Positions 30,127 through 42,729 of a stretch of DNA of 64,000 nucleotides are shown one piece after another (the first letter of the stretch is position 1; each line of letters begins with the position of its first letter). A program made the translations under genes and the position numbers. The notes under the pieces were generated by a model. The model was not told where the DNA came from. It saw only the letters and a program-made list of their open reading frames with translations, and ran no database searches. The stretch is from Liolophura sinensis (lineage: Eukaryota; Mollusca; Polyplacophora; Chitonida; Chitonidae), in assembly GCF_032854445.1 (NCBI RefSeq), contig NC_088299.1, forward strand, positions 845,001 to 909,000, written 5' to 3'.

Positions 30127-31368
30127 AACCTGCTAAGATCCTCATAAAAGCCCATGTCGAACCGATTGCAACGATTTCAATATCCAAGCCAAGTTTGTTG
30201 AATTACTCACAAGGCTGCATGTGAGTTAGCAAATATAGACGTACTCTTTATTCTAATGTGTAACTTGTATTAAGCATTATCTCTTACGCAGCCTTATTGT
30301 ACAGATGTAGCCAAAACCTATATACCATAAAATGTACTATGAACACGAATGACATCAAAATGAGTGACATTTTTTTTCGAATAATGGATGTTACTAATCT
30401 GTCATCAAATGATAAGTAATCTTTGATAGCAATACAGATGTGGTTAGTGTGTCTCGATTATCAAAAACTTTAACCCTTCTTTTAATCTTGTGTGACATTT
30501 TTTTTCTTTAATCCTTGAGTTCCTTATCCGTCTGGAAGGTTATTCAGAAATTAGTCTTCATGTCTTTGGAGTTAGGAATGCATATTCTATGCTGAAACAT
30601 GGTTTAAATACATGTATATTCTTTTTTTCGATTAGTATTTAATGCTATACTCATGGACGTTAGCACGTATTTTACGGTGGCCGGAGTGCCTGGGACAAAT
30701 TGTATGACTTAAAATCATAGCTGGGTTTGAACACGCAACCAGATGGTCAGGCGTTTAAAAATCGCAGTAAGGCAGCGTTTTAATTGTTCGAGCCAGTTAA
30801 ACACGGAAATGTAACTCTGGCTAAACTACCGATTCACGCCGTTTTGAGTCCCGGAAAAGCTTGCGATGATATTAATAAATCGGCCGCAAATTTGTTCGTT
30901 AACAAAATCATCACGGTAGATCGGCAAACAAACGATCTGTGCAGATACCTTAAAAGCTTGAGTGTTTGACAAGCTTTAGGTGATTCCTAGAGTTGATTGA
31001 CAATCCCATTCACAACGCTTCAACAATTTGTTTATTTGATTGATGGTTTCCGTCGTACTGAAGAATATATCACTCATAATGATGACGGTCGTGCAGATTT
31101 ATGGTTGGAGGAAATAAGGCAAAGCCCTAGGGAATGAGCGTATAAGAACTCATGTACCTGGCCCACCTACTGACTTAAAACCACTTCAAAAGCCAAGGAA
31201 TATATATTTGATGAAAAATGATTAAACACTGGTCCCGAAAAGTAGTTACATTCACTTTTTTTTTAGTTTAGCCGTCTTTCATCTGGTTATCGTGCTTAAA
31301 GTTTTCTTTGCCTTTAACTCGCTTTCTCAGTCGTCAAGGGCTATTACCAAAATGGATGAATCAACCAG
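30127..31368. other. Intergenic, no gene seen
   Basis: AT-rich sequence after the second GPCR. It includes a degenerate minus-strand SINE remnant around 31031-31125 (TTTATTTGATTGATGGTTTCCG, then ACTCATAATGATGACGG). No clear poly(A) signal is assigned. Confidence 0.35.
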
Positions 31369-32145
31369 ATGTGTCAATCTGCGATGACCGACATGATGAC
31401 CCACGCTCAGAAGTCATCGCACCATTTAAGTCCGACGGTACCAGTCTTACCAAGTTTGCTGGAGCCAAGTCCTATGTTACCAGGTTCGATGGCACCAAAT
31501 GAGAGGATACCAAGCCAGATGGTACCAGGTGAGAGAATACCAAGTTGGATGTCACCAAATGAGAGGATACCAAATCAGATGGCACCAAATTAGAGGACAC
31601 CAAGTCGGATGGCATCAAATGAGAGGATACCAAGTCCGATGGCACTTGATGAGGGAATACCAAGTTATATACCACCAGATGAGAGAACACAAAGTCAGAT
31701 GGCACCAAATCAGGGGATACCAAGTCAGATGGCACCTAATGGGGGGATACCAAGTCGGATGGCACCAGATGAGAAAATACCCAGTCAGATGGCACCAAGT
31801 AAGAGGGTACCAAGTCAAATGGCACCTAATGAGACGATACCAAGTCGGATAGCACCAAATGAGAGGATACCAAGTCCGATGGACCCAAATCAGATGATAC
31901 CAAGTCCAATGACACTAAATCGGACGATACCAAGTCCAATGGCACTAAATCGGAGGATACTCAGTCGGATGGCACTAAATCGGAGGATACCAAATCAGAT
32001 GGCCCCAACTCAGATGTTACCACTTCAGGTGATACCAAATGACGGAAATATTTCAACAGTGTTCTCTGTCGCAAACAACAACAAGACTAGATACAAAAGA
32101 AAGCCAGTACAAGATAATGAGATTTATTGCATCGAAGGCTTTTAA
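31369..32145 (+). other. 30-bp minisatellite readable as a decapeptide repeat ORF
   Basis: About nineteen tandem copies (31472-32030) of a 30-bp unit whose frame reads M-A-P-N-E-R-I-P-S-Q with variants. The frame runs from 31369 to TAA 32143, broken once by TAG at 31591-31593 (GAG to TAG in one unit). It ends in a non-repetitive stretch with NNNKTRYKRKPVQDNEIYC. An acceptor-like TTTCTCAG lies at about 31330. The period is a multiple of three, so other frames are also open and openness alone is not evidence of coding. The conserved unit frame and unique tail make a secreted or disordered protein possible. I recognise no family. Confidence 0.4.
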
Positions 32146-33471
32146 GACCCTCCCATCAAGAGAGAAAGATGATTATGTTATGCGGATCAAAATGCAATAA
32201 TTACTCAACAGCTACATCTGTAGATAACACGAAAACATTCAGCATCTCAAAACGGCAACATCTCTCAAGTAGAAACTGGCAAGAAACGTCCGCCATTTCA
32301 GTAGATCACATACACTACATGGTAATTGCCGGATTCTCTATCGTCTCAAAATTTGTGCACATTACTGTTGTATCAAAAACTTCCAACTGTAGAATTAAAC
32401 CTAGATGAGAAATTTAAGCCACCAAGTTTAACGAAGTCACGTGTCTGTCCACGAATTAATCGATTACAATACCTTAAATGCTGCAAACACAAATCCCTCG
32501 CCAACAATTTACTATGAAGTACATTACAACTTGTATGCCTCTCATCCACAAAAATGAGCAAAGCATTCTGATGTTGGAGAAACTGTCTAAAGCAGAACAA
32601 GACTAGAAATGCGTATTCTTGTAGCCATGAAAATGCCGGTATTAAAAACAATCTCCTGTATCATTTAGATCAAGATTAACAACCAAAGCTAGTTATCATT
32701 CTTTTGACAGTCCAAGTAAAGTATATGTTCTCTGTAAACTTACACTAATAAATGGTTTTTTTCTCCTTCAAGCTGAAGATATCATACCTGGTTGATTGGA
32801 ACCCACACTGATTCAGGCTTGAATGAGCCAGAGAAATTTCCCCTTAAACGGGCATAACTGTACTTGAGGAATATTTACCTCCCTTCATTCCATCAGCTGG
32901 TATTCAGCATGACCAAAAGTTCCCAAAACGTCAGGAGCAAAAAACCAGTATAGCAGAACAGCAAGACAGAACATCACAATATTGCGTCACTTTTCCGTTT
33001 CTAGGAAAATAATTCTGTATTGTTTCCTCATCCAAATTTTACATCTGTTTTTTGCTTTTTCCACAAAAATATTAAAGATAAATAACTGAACAAATTTTAA
33101 AAAAAAATTAGCAGAATGACCCAACAATATAGTTTGCTAACTGCCTTAGGCTTGTCGGTCTAAAATAAAGTGACCACCTGCATTCTGCAATGTCACACTA
33201 ACCTCAGACTTCTACTTAACTGTGGTAAGCCTTGGTAAATATTGTGGTAAAAGCTTGGACAATCTAGACACTGTAAACACTACCACATGCAAACAATCAG
33301 ATATATCATGTCAACAAGGAGAGCTTTTAACCCAATTGATATCACAAACGTGTATGCTGCCAATATTGACATGCACAGGTCTGGTGAAATTATACATAAT
33401 AAAGATAGACAGAGCTGAGAATACCTGGAAATGTCAATACCTGTCTGTCATGGCTGTATCATGACAAACTT

Positions 33472-33527
33472 AATTATTTATTTGATTGGTGTTTTACGCT
33501 GTACTCAGGAATTTCATATCATGACAA
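33472..33527 (-). mobile_element. SINE 3' end fragment
   Basis: TTTATTTGATTGGTGTTTTACGCTGTACTCAGGAATTTC is the reverse complement of the SINE tail. The rest is missing. Confidence 0.75.
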
Positions 33528-35703
33528 ACAAACCTGACCTGTGCCCGACTTTAGTAGGTTTAATAGCATTGTACTAAAGATCATGCGTCCCTCCATAAAT
33601 TGTCCACTCTGAAATCAAAGGTTATATGTAAGCTAATAAAAATTAGCCATGTCTACGAAATTATGGTAATAATACAGTATAGCAAATACAGTAAATCGCC
33701 TAGAATTTAATTAACTTAAATCAGGCAAACTTTTGCACGATAAACAGTCAATTACAGATGGCTTCACATGATTTTTGCCAACTAACCTAGTACAACCGCT
33801 CGTGCAGTAGGGTGTCACAAGTGATTCAAGAAACATGTTATTATTATAAAAGATCCCATCTTTGCATCAAATCTCTATGGTAACACCTGCTGGAAAAATG
33901 TGTGATTGTCTCTGAACTATCTTGAAAAATAAAACATTATTAAATATGACTTAAGAATGTAACATACAACACCGATAAACCAAATTAACAATGAAAGTCT
34001 TTAAGAAATCTTTGGACAACATAATTACTATACTACACTTGGCGCTTACAGAGCTCTGTCTGTGAATTAACTAAAACTGAAAACCACATTTGAAATCAAA
34101 AAATCCATTGGCAGTTTTAATCTAGGCCTTCAGCTAGAAATAAATTGAACTTCTGACATGTCCATTGGTACAAAAACAGTATAGCCCTTCCACATATATA
34201 AGGTCTGGCAACGTTCAACCACACAAGCCTTCAACTTTGCCGAACATCTAGAAACCAAACGGACATCCTGCGTGGCAAACTACAAACTATCTCGTGCTAT
34301 ACATTACATGAATTCTGAATATTTGCTACAGTTTACCAGGTCTATAAAGAACAGTTTATGTTCAGTACATAATATAAGGCTTACTAACCAGGTAAATCAC
34401 ACTTATACACGTTTTCTTACTGTATAACTGTAACAGCCCAAAAACATACCCATTGTTATGATAAAATATACTTTCAGCGGACATTCTCATATTAAAAGCC
34501 GGAATGTTAAACTAAAAAATAAAAGCTCCTTTGCCTTTGGATATTTATAATATATTATAATTATAATATATATACAACGTTAAAATCATTTAAAAGATGC
34601 CCACTTTTCCCACAATGGAATGCAGAACCCTAGTATCTGATCCTTCTCAAGGGCTGACATTTAATTAAATACTGGGCTGAATTTACAATATTTGGAGCAC
34701 TTCACAACAACACAGCAATATGCTACAATTTGATAACAGAAAAATTCTATGCAGAACGGAACACAGATATACAGCCCTGCATATTTAATGCATATCAAGC
34801 GAACTATAGGTGGACATGTGCATTGGAGAAAGGACTATCAGAGCCATGTTGATCAGGTCACACTTACAATGTACCGGTCAAACAAGCTTTAAATAAGCAA
34901 ACTTACAATGTTCCGGTCAAACATGCTTTAAACAAGCACAGTCATGTAAGTGCATGGCAGTTTGACTACACATTCCTTATAAACATCCACAATCTCACTG
35001 AAGTCCAATAAAACCATTGATGTAATAAATTAAAATCTGAAAGTTGTGGGAAAGTGGAGTGAACGATGATGGAGAAGTTTTGGTGGGTTTGTTCTAGTGT
35101 TATATTTTATTTATTTCATTTGTGCTTTATTACTGCACTGAAGCCCTGTGTCTGCATACGTGTCAACTGAATGCATGAATGTCGGTGTGAACTGTGTTGG
35201 TGGGTTAGTTTATAGCAATGTATTTCCTCCAACGCCAAAAGTTGAGATACTCAGCTTTTTATAAGTGGAATCCTGCTGTGGTTGTGCTCGCTAATTAGCT
35301 TTTACACTGTAGAGTGTTGTTGCAACTTTAATAAATGATGTTGACAATACACTGCAATCTAATATTTCAGTCCATTTCCAACCATTTTCAAGAATGAGAA
35401 AGAATAACTCTTGAAAATGATTAGTGTACTAAACCACTGATGTTTAATCATAAATTCATTGTCTTTACAACAACAACACACTACACAATATATAAGCGCC
35501 TCACTCTACAAGACAGCATTATCAACCACATCTACAATATGCCCTGAAAAAAAAACACACAGACAAGACAGCGCAAAAGCAATAAACACACACAGACAAG
35601 ACAGCCTCAAAACAATAAAAACACACAGACAAGACCGCGTGAAAACAACAAAATCACACTGAAATATAACTCTATACTGTACACCGTGTAAACACTGTAT
35701 TTT

Positions 35704-35873
35704 ACTTTTATTTATTTATTTGAATGGTGTTTTAAGCTGTACTCAAGAATATTTCACTTATACAACGGCGGCCAGCATTATGGTGGGAGGGAAACCGGAA
35801 GAGCCCGGGGTAAACACACGACCATCCGCAGTTTGCTGGAAAACCTTCCCACGTACGACCAAGAACAGGATGG
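35704..35873 (-). mobile_element. SINE, 3' portion
   Basis: Minus-strand copy: TTTATTTATTTGAATGG tail, GGCCAGCATTATGGTGGGAG, ACGACCATCCGCAG. The tRNA-like head is lost. Confidence 0.88.
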
Positions 35874-37050
35874 CAGCATGATATTTTACTTAAAGTTTGG
35901 CTCATACCAATGCTCTTTCTAAAGCATGTGAACATCTCAAAATGATATTTTGATACTAATGCCAACATTTATGTATTTGTGGTAAGAAAATCAAACTCTT
36001 AGGTGGCTCAAAAGGTGGACAAACCCATCAGAATCCAGCCAAATGTGTACACTTGAAAAAATAAGCTAAACTTCAGATGAAATGCAGTATAGGTTAGCTG
36101 TGTAATTCATAGAATACATGAAAGTAAGTTACAACCTTGCTAGTACGTACATCTTTATGGGGCTCATACGGTGTGTTTCTAGATATACCAGTACACAAAA
36201 CCTGTTGGCTTTAAGATATTCTACAGTTGAGAAAATATCTTCCCAATGTTTACTGAGAAACCTCCTTACATGCCAATGTATCCAGTATATAGTCAGACAT
36301 ATATCAAGATGGCCCTTCATGAGCTTACTATATCATATAATACTGCATATCTGCGCAACTGCCAGTAAAGAACAAATGCATAACGTCACAACACAGCGCT
36401 CATATTGATACATGAATATAACAGATGAGCAAACATGAAGTCAAGTACATGTAAATGTACTACATACATTAACATAAGATATCAACAGTGTATTAAAATG
36501 AGATCCCAAATAATATAAAAATTGTGTGTTTGGAGATAGTTCACACATACATGAAGTATTTAAAAAAAAATCATATAATGCTGATATAAGTTATATTTTA
36601 ACAGTACATATACCTGCATGCATACTGAAAGTATTGAAATAATCTACATAATACACTCTCATACACTTCAGAACGTGGAAACCCCTGCTCAACCACAATA
36701 TATACAAGTGTACAATTTGAAAATTTGATCTCACCTGGGATTATTCCAGATCTCACATTCTACCACTGCCATACGGAATCCATAAAGAACTTTGCCAAAA
36801 AACAATTTATACACAGAGGTGGGAATGTGGACTGATACATGTATTCAAATCCAATGTGGATATAGTGTGTTGGATCTCTTATAGATGAAAACGTAACGCT
36901 CAGGCTCCCTAAGCTGCAGTGATTAGGTACAAGCAATCACAGTCTCTCCAAAAACACACAAGGATGTATGCTCAGTAAATTAAATAACATCATCACAGGC
37001 TAAAGTTAATACAACACCAAGAGAAACAACTGCTGACACGCGCAAAGCCA

Positions 37051-40000
37051 TCATTTTTTACGACCAAATATATTGGCGATGTTTGCTCGTGCGGTGTGTC
37101 TTTGATGCGGTTCATCACTCGAACACGCATATCATCACCACTAAAGGGCGCTGCCGGGCCTGACGGTCCTGCGGACATCTGAGGGGTAGAAAAGCTGGAG
37201 GATCTAACAATAGAAAGCCAAAACAGAACATGCATTCATTAATCCTGCATTTTCATGAAATCTGTAGTACAAATTACTTTCCTGCCATTTCCACTTTCTA
37301 TTGCTTAGAAATTAAGAGCAATTTGGTTCCAATTTTCATAGGTTAGCTCCACTTACTTCTTTATTTTTTTACTTTCTTCATTCTTCCTTAAAACAATTCT
37401 GATCTTTTACACAGCATGTAAAATCATTCTATTTGTTATCATTCCACTGTTAAAACAAATGCTATTCAAAACATTTATAAAACATTACACAGTCAACCAA
37501 CGAAAATATCAACTGCAATAAATAGTCCATTTCATACCTGCCAAGCTAGCAGCACACATGTGGTAAATAACCTAATATTGCACCCAGAAACAATTTTACA
37601 TCTCAAATATGTGTATAAAGGTGGAGACGACTCAGGGATTTATTTATCTATTTATTTATTTATTTGATTGGTGTTTTACGCCATACTCAACAATATTTCA
37701 CTTATACCACTGCGGCCAGCATTATGGTGGGAGGAAACGGGCAGAACCCTGGGAACCCACAACCATCCGCTGGCCGTAGAGGAAGCCATCATGAGACGAC
37801 TCATCATTATATTACTTTTGCTGCTGTAACTGACATTTTCCATCATAATACAATCCTACTTTCCACACAAACATCAAAGGCCATAAGAACTCTTAGAATC
37901 AGTCTAAGATCTTCCGCTTAGTCATGGTCGAAAGGACCAGGTATGGTAAGGTGGGGACTCAGCCTGAGTGCAAGAAACTGTGCACCTCAAGCAGCGAAAC
38001 TGACTATAGCTGTGAGTGACAGACAGTAAGGCTACTTTGTTTTCTGTTCTATTTTACTCTTCTTTTCCCATTATTTGGCAAACATATGGTTTATAAAGCT
38101 CCTAACATGCACTGAAGTGATATAAAGGTCATAAAATCGAAAAGTGGTAGCCTGTTTTTTTTTTATCTTTTTGCATTAGACACTGTAGAGTGGGTAAAAT
38201 CCCTGCACTCCACATAAAAACTTCCTGATACGTCCTGAGCACACAGTTAAGCATCAATTAATTAAATAAATGTTGACTTATTTATTTATTTGATTGGTGT
38301 TTTATGCCATACTCAAGAATATTTCACTTATACGACAGCGTCCAGCATTATGGTGGGAGGAAACCGGCAGTGCCCGGGGGAAACCCACAACCATTCATAG
38401 GTTGCTAACAGACCTTCCTACATGCGGCCGAGAGGAAGCCAGAATGAGCTAGACTTGAACTCACAGTGACTGCAATAGTGAGAGACTAATTAAATAAATA
38501 CATAAGAAACCTAACTTTCAGCCTTATACTGCCGCATAGCATAACATGTTAAAGTTATTGATATCTAGAGGACCAACCTGGATTCATGTATGATTTTGGT
38601 TTAGTTGCCAAATGTTATGCATTGCTTATCCATTCTAATTCATGATAACACTTATTTAATGCCTGGCGGCCTACTAACTTTACTCACACAAAAAGTATGT
38701 TTCCAAAGAAAAATAAGAACACAAATATTAGAACTCTTCCTCAAGCCTGAATTTGTTCTCCACAGAAATTTCTTTAGTCCACTGTACTATGAAAGATGCT
38801 TGAGAGACTAAGGCAGAAACACAGATTTTAAACTTGCCCAAATATGATAAAACTGATCACATTATAAAGATTATGTTTTACGTATGAAGACAAACGTTGA
38901 CAAAATCGAAACTTTGACAGCACGTAGAAATACACACATGAAAGTTTCAGTAAAGATTATTTTTCTGGTTAACATTAATCTTCATTCAGTAAATTAAAAA
39001 TACGTGCCTCGTTTGAACGAAAAATTGGCGTTTTCATCGGGAGTGCATCTTTCGCAGGTTATTACTGAGCAACCATCTCTTTTATGAACCTACTACTTTT
39101 ATAAATGTTTTATACTTCTGATTTTGAAATTTACAGAATTGTGCTGGGATTTGAAATTTGCACTTTCTTATCATGCCTTTCTGGTTGCAATTCTCCACCT
39201 TACAATATCAGGTCCTTTTTAGTCACACACCATATTCTGGGGTGGGTGAACCACAGGGGTTGGGGAGGGCTTCAGCCCTTGACTTTTTCTGGAATGAATC
39301 CATTTTACACAGGTAGGCCTGTGGACCCTCCTTTAAACTGATACTTAGACCCTCCCCCACCCTCTTCCCACCACACCCCATTCCACCACACCCCATCCCA
39401 ATATGCTACCCCTGATCCTGGCTACACCTGTTTAGAGGTGGGGTGTCTCACCTGTCTGGGTGTCTCGTGGTCTCCAGACGTGTCCTCGTATTCCCGTATC
39501 ATAGACTGGACCACCTTCCTCGTGGTCAGCGGCTATCTCCCCCATGTCCCTGCTTGAGACATCTCAGCCCAGGTAACATGGCCTCCTGGACCAGCTGGTC
39601 ATTCAGAACTGATTCCGGTCAAGGACAACTGAATTGATCATACTCTTGTAGTAGTTGTACACACTCACATAAATGAAACACATAGGCAGCACATGGAAGT
39701 GACATGGAACTCTGACGGGGTCCTATCCGCTGCTTGTTTCATGATTACTGACATTCTGACTTTCTCAATTTAACTGTGACTCGGTTTGAAACGACTGTAT
39801 ATTAAGCTCATTGTCATGGTTTGATGTAAAGCAGATTTACCATGTGAAAGTTCACCTAAATGCACTTCTTTTTTTGGCACCAATTCAAAATGTTAACTTT
39901 AAGAAATGTATTTCAAGAAATAAAAAGAGTGTGGCTAGGGAGGTATTTTTCCACTTCTTACATACACAAAAGAAGCAGGCAACACAGATGTGTACACCTG

Positions 40001-40591
40001 ACACCTTTCATCATATTGCCCATTAGTAATACGTTTGTGCAAACTGTAAAATATCAAAAAACATTAAAAGGCTGAACAACCCAAGAAAAGCTTCATACAT
40101 TAGAAACAGTTAGGCTTACACATATTTTTGAAGCCTGAAGAATTAGCCAATTTAATGTAATTTAGTAATCATTTGCATACAAATGATACGTCTCTAAGAA
40201 CAGTCCATTCCAAAAACCCTAGGTATTTTCCTATTAAATCCCCCGCCTTACATTTTCTCAATCGGTAATCCCTTGCCAAGGAGATTGCACTAATTTGTTC
40301 GACCACTCGGCCCAACAGCAAATCCCCAGGTTTTTTTCTTTTACCTCTGTTAAATGTTGCATCGTTAGTATATAACGTGTAAGTCACTGGGATATTATGC
40401 TCTGTACCACAATCAATCTTATCATCAGAGAAATGTTCAGGGTTAAACACTCTAGGCTACATTGTGAAGGATACAGCAGCAGGATAGGGCGCTATACGCC
40501 TCAAACAACTGCATGGCGATGTCTCGTTTTTTGGTCTCATTTGTGATGTTGTTGTTGGCCTGAGCCATAGCTGCCAGTCGAGGAAGGACAA
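37051..40591 (-). CDS. RELCH: RELCH-like (KIAA1468) gene, three 3'-terminal exons, with indels
   Basis: RELCH in mammals is a RAB11-binding LisH/HEAT-repeat protein acting in endosome-to-Golgi cholesterol transport. Exons in coding order: 40475-40591, 39452-39608, 37051-37178. The first encodes VLPRLAAMAQANNN and RRDIAMQLFEAYSALSCC-like sequence (DIAMQLFEAYSALSCC is exact). The second begins with LNDQLVQEAMLPGLRCLKQ. The last ends in NIANIFGRKK, like the ANVFQRKK end of mammalian RELCH as I recall it. Acceptors TTTGTAG, CCGGAATCAG and CCCCTCAG and donors GTATCC and GTGAGA fit phases 1 and 0. The middle exon has one extra base in each of two G runs (after LRCLKQ, and after DHEE), and the last exon a 2-nt surplus in ACACAC before the final block. 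These are probably consensus errors, or a broken allele. Upstream exons were not found in the window. Confidence 0.8.
37638..37803 (-). mobile_element. SINE, 3' portion
   Basis: Minus-strand copy with an extended TTTA tail, GGTGTTTTACGCCATACTC, GGCCAGCATTATGGTGGGAG and a shortened body ending near GGAAGCCATCATGAG. Confidence 0.88.
37921..39220. repeat. Unclassified dispersed repeat, copy B
   Basis: Second locus of the repeat described at 16600-19260, without the Tc1 insertion. It carries its own SINE (38277-38489) in the opposite orientation to the one in copy A. Lies in an intron of the RELCH-like gene. Confidence 0.75.
38277..38489 (-). mobile_element. SINE, nearly full length, inside dispersed repeat copy B
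   Basis: Minus-strand copy from the TTTATTTATTTGATTGG tail to the box-B region (GACTTGAACTCACAGTGAC). It interrupts the unclassified repeat of 37921-39220. Confidence 0.9.
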
Positions 40592-41872
40592 CTACAAAGA
40601 TACAAGATAAATGAAAATTTAAATGAGGTTTTCAAATCAAAGATGACCAGGGGAAATTTCAAAAAGACAACTATTATAAAGATATCTGTATATATATGCA
40701 CCACAACAAAACAAAACAAATAAAAAAAGACAAAAAAACAATTTGCATACACATGTATTGTGCTAACATAAACATAGACTTTATATGTACCATGTCAATT
40801 CAAGGGGACTGAACTCTAGTGAGAATACATCTATTCCTCAGCTGTCCTCAAAAATGGTGTGTATCTCTCAGGCCGAGATGACTGTATACATTCAGACACA
40901 TGCAGCATGTTTAAAGTCATTTATTTACTTACTTAACAGCTGCTTTAAGTCATAGATGAGAATATTTGACATACATTTACATGGCTGAAGGAGTCTGGGA
41001 TAAATGAATGAATAAATAATGGCTTAACAACTTGTCTGCAATATTTCATGCGAATTGTGGTGAGAAAAATGGGATGAGGTCAGGGAAAAACACTGCATTT
41101 CAGACACCTATTCTGAGAAAATCTGCTGATGCAAATAGCTCAACTTGAGCTGAAACACAGCATCTCAGCGATCAAAGGTCTGGATCAATACAAGTCATTA
41201 TCGTATTTCAACAAAATAAAACACACATTAGGTTTCCCTGTGCCGCTGAATAAATCACGTTTCTAAAATTTGGTATTCAAGCTGCAAATTCCATCTGTAC
41301 AACCCCCTTTTTTAGAACAAAAAAAAAAAAACAAACCATGTTAACTGCCCCAATAAAAGTAACATAGGTTGGCAATTAGGTAAACATCTGTCGATAAAAC
41401 AAAATATTAGTAACTGTTGATCTTGTGCCAGTCCTGTGTTGTCTTATACACAGCTAATGGGGGCAAACAAATACTACATGTGTGTAAATGTATGTTCAAT
41501 AGCCCTTCACACTTAGTATGATCAGATGTGACAAGTGATAATGAGCAATGTGTGTAGCTCACTACAAGCTTAGACTTCCAAAAAGCTTTTGAATGTCCTG
41601 TTGTGCTTAAACTGTTAACATTTTTATCCCCTGAAGAAAAACTTGAACCCACAGCAATGTTCTTTCCGGGAGATGGCATACAGCTCAAAAACAATGTATA
41701 TGTATGATTTCTAACCAAAAAAAAACAAAACAAAACAAAAAAACAAAAACAAAACCTCAAAGACTTCAATATCATTCAAAGCATTAACCACTTCACTAAG
41801 TATTCATATGACAGTTGTTTCATGTATAAAGAGTACCTGCCTGATATACTGAGAATACTTGCTTTCTATTTT
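40592..41872. other. No gene seen; probably intron of the RELCH-like gene
   Basis: AT-rich with A-rich tracts (41320, 41720) and a very degenerate SINE-like TTTATTTACTTACTTAACAG at about 40920. No exon with splice sites was recognised on either strand. Confidence 0.35.
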
Positions 41873-42190
41873 GAGAGTACTTGCTTTGTACATGCACATG
41901 TTTATTCAGGGTGCTTTGTACATTCAGAGTACTTGCTTTGTACATCCAGAGTGCTTGCTTTGTACATTCAGAGTACTTGCTTTGTACATTCAGAGTGCTT
42001 GCTTTGTACATTCAGAGTACTTGCTTTGTACATTCAGGGTACTTGCTTTGTACATTCAGGGTGCTTGCTTTGTACATTCAGTATACTTGCTTTGTACATT
42101 CAGTGTAAAAGCTGTGTACCTTCAGAGTGCTTGCTTTGTACATTCAGAGTACTTCCTATGTACATTCAGAGTACTTCCTTTGTATATTAA
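41873..42190. repeat. Minisatellite, 22-bp unit
   Basis: About thirteen copies of TGTACATTCAGAGTACTTGCTT. Every third copy returns to the same frame, which explains the open frames of up to 142 codons. Confidence 0.92.
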
Positions 42191-42729
42191 GAATACTACT
42201 GTTATGTGTTGGCAAATCAGAGCATTTTTATCACTGGAGAAAACTGGATGTGCACATCCTAAGAGAAACCACTGCATCTACATGTAGATAACCAAATATG
42301 TGACACTGAATCTCTTCATGTAAAATCACACGAGGTCTAGCAGGACTATAACAGCTAAGACTGAACATCATTGGTCATGTGCATACTACCATTTGGACAC
42401 CATTCAAGATTCAGTGGCAATAATAATTGTTTAAAATACCCACAATCTTTTCTTCACAAGTAGGAAAAATTTTATAAAGCTTTCATTACACAAATATCTT
42501 CCCTTTGGACAGAAAATATACATCAGGGAATATAATAATAAGTGATGTTAAAGTAGATTCCCAGCTCTGGGCCTTCCAAACTGCAGATGGATGGTCTGAT
42601 GTTCCCTGAATCCATTCCGACTGTTTCAAACGTCGAAAACGGCAGTATTTCTTTATCGTACACCTGAAAATTCACTCCTTTACGATTGAACCACCGCTGA
42701 CCTTGTGACGTCACAGCAGTACATGCACT

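Larger units (their letters stand above)
32146..37050. other. AT-rich stretch, 3' of the RELCH-like gene; SINE pieces only
   Basis: No gene recognised. It contains minus-strand SINE pieces at 33472-33527 and 35704-35873 and a CACACAGACAAGACAGC short repeat at 35570-35640. As it lies downstream of the RELCH stop on the minus strand, part of it may be that gene's 3' UTR. Confidence 0.35.
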
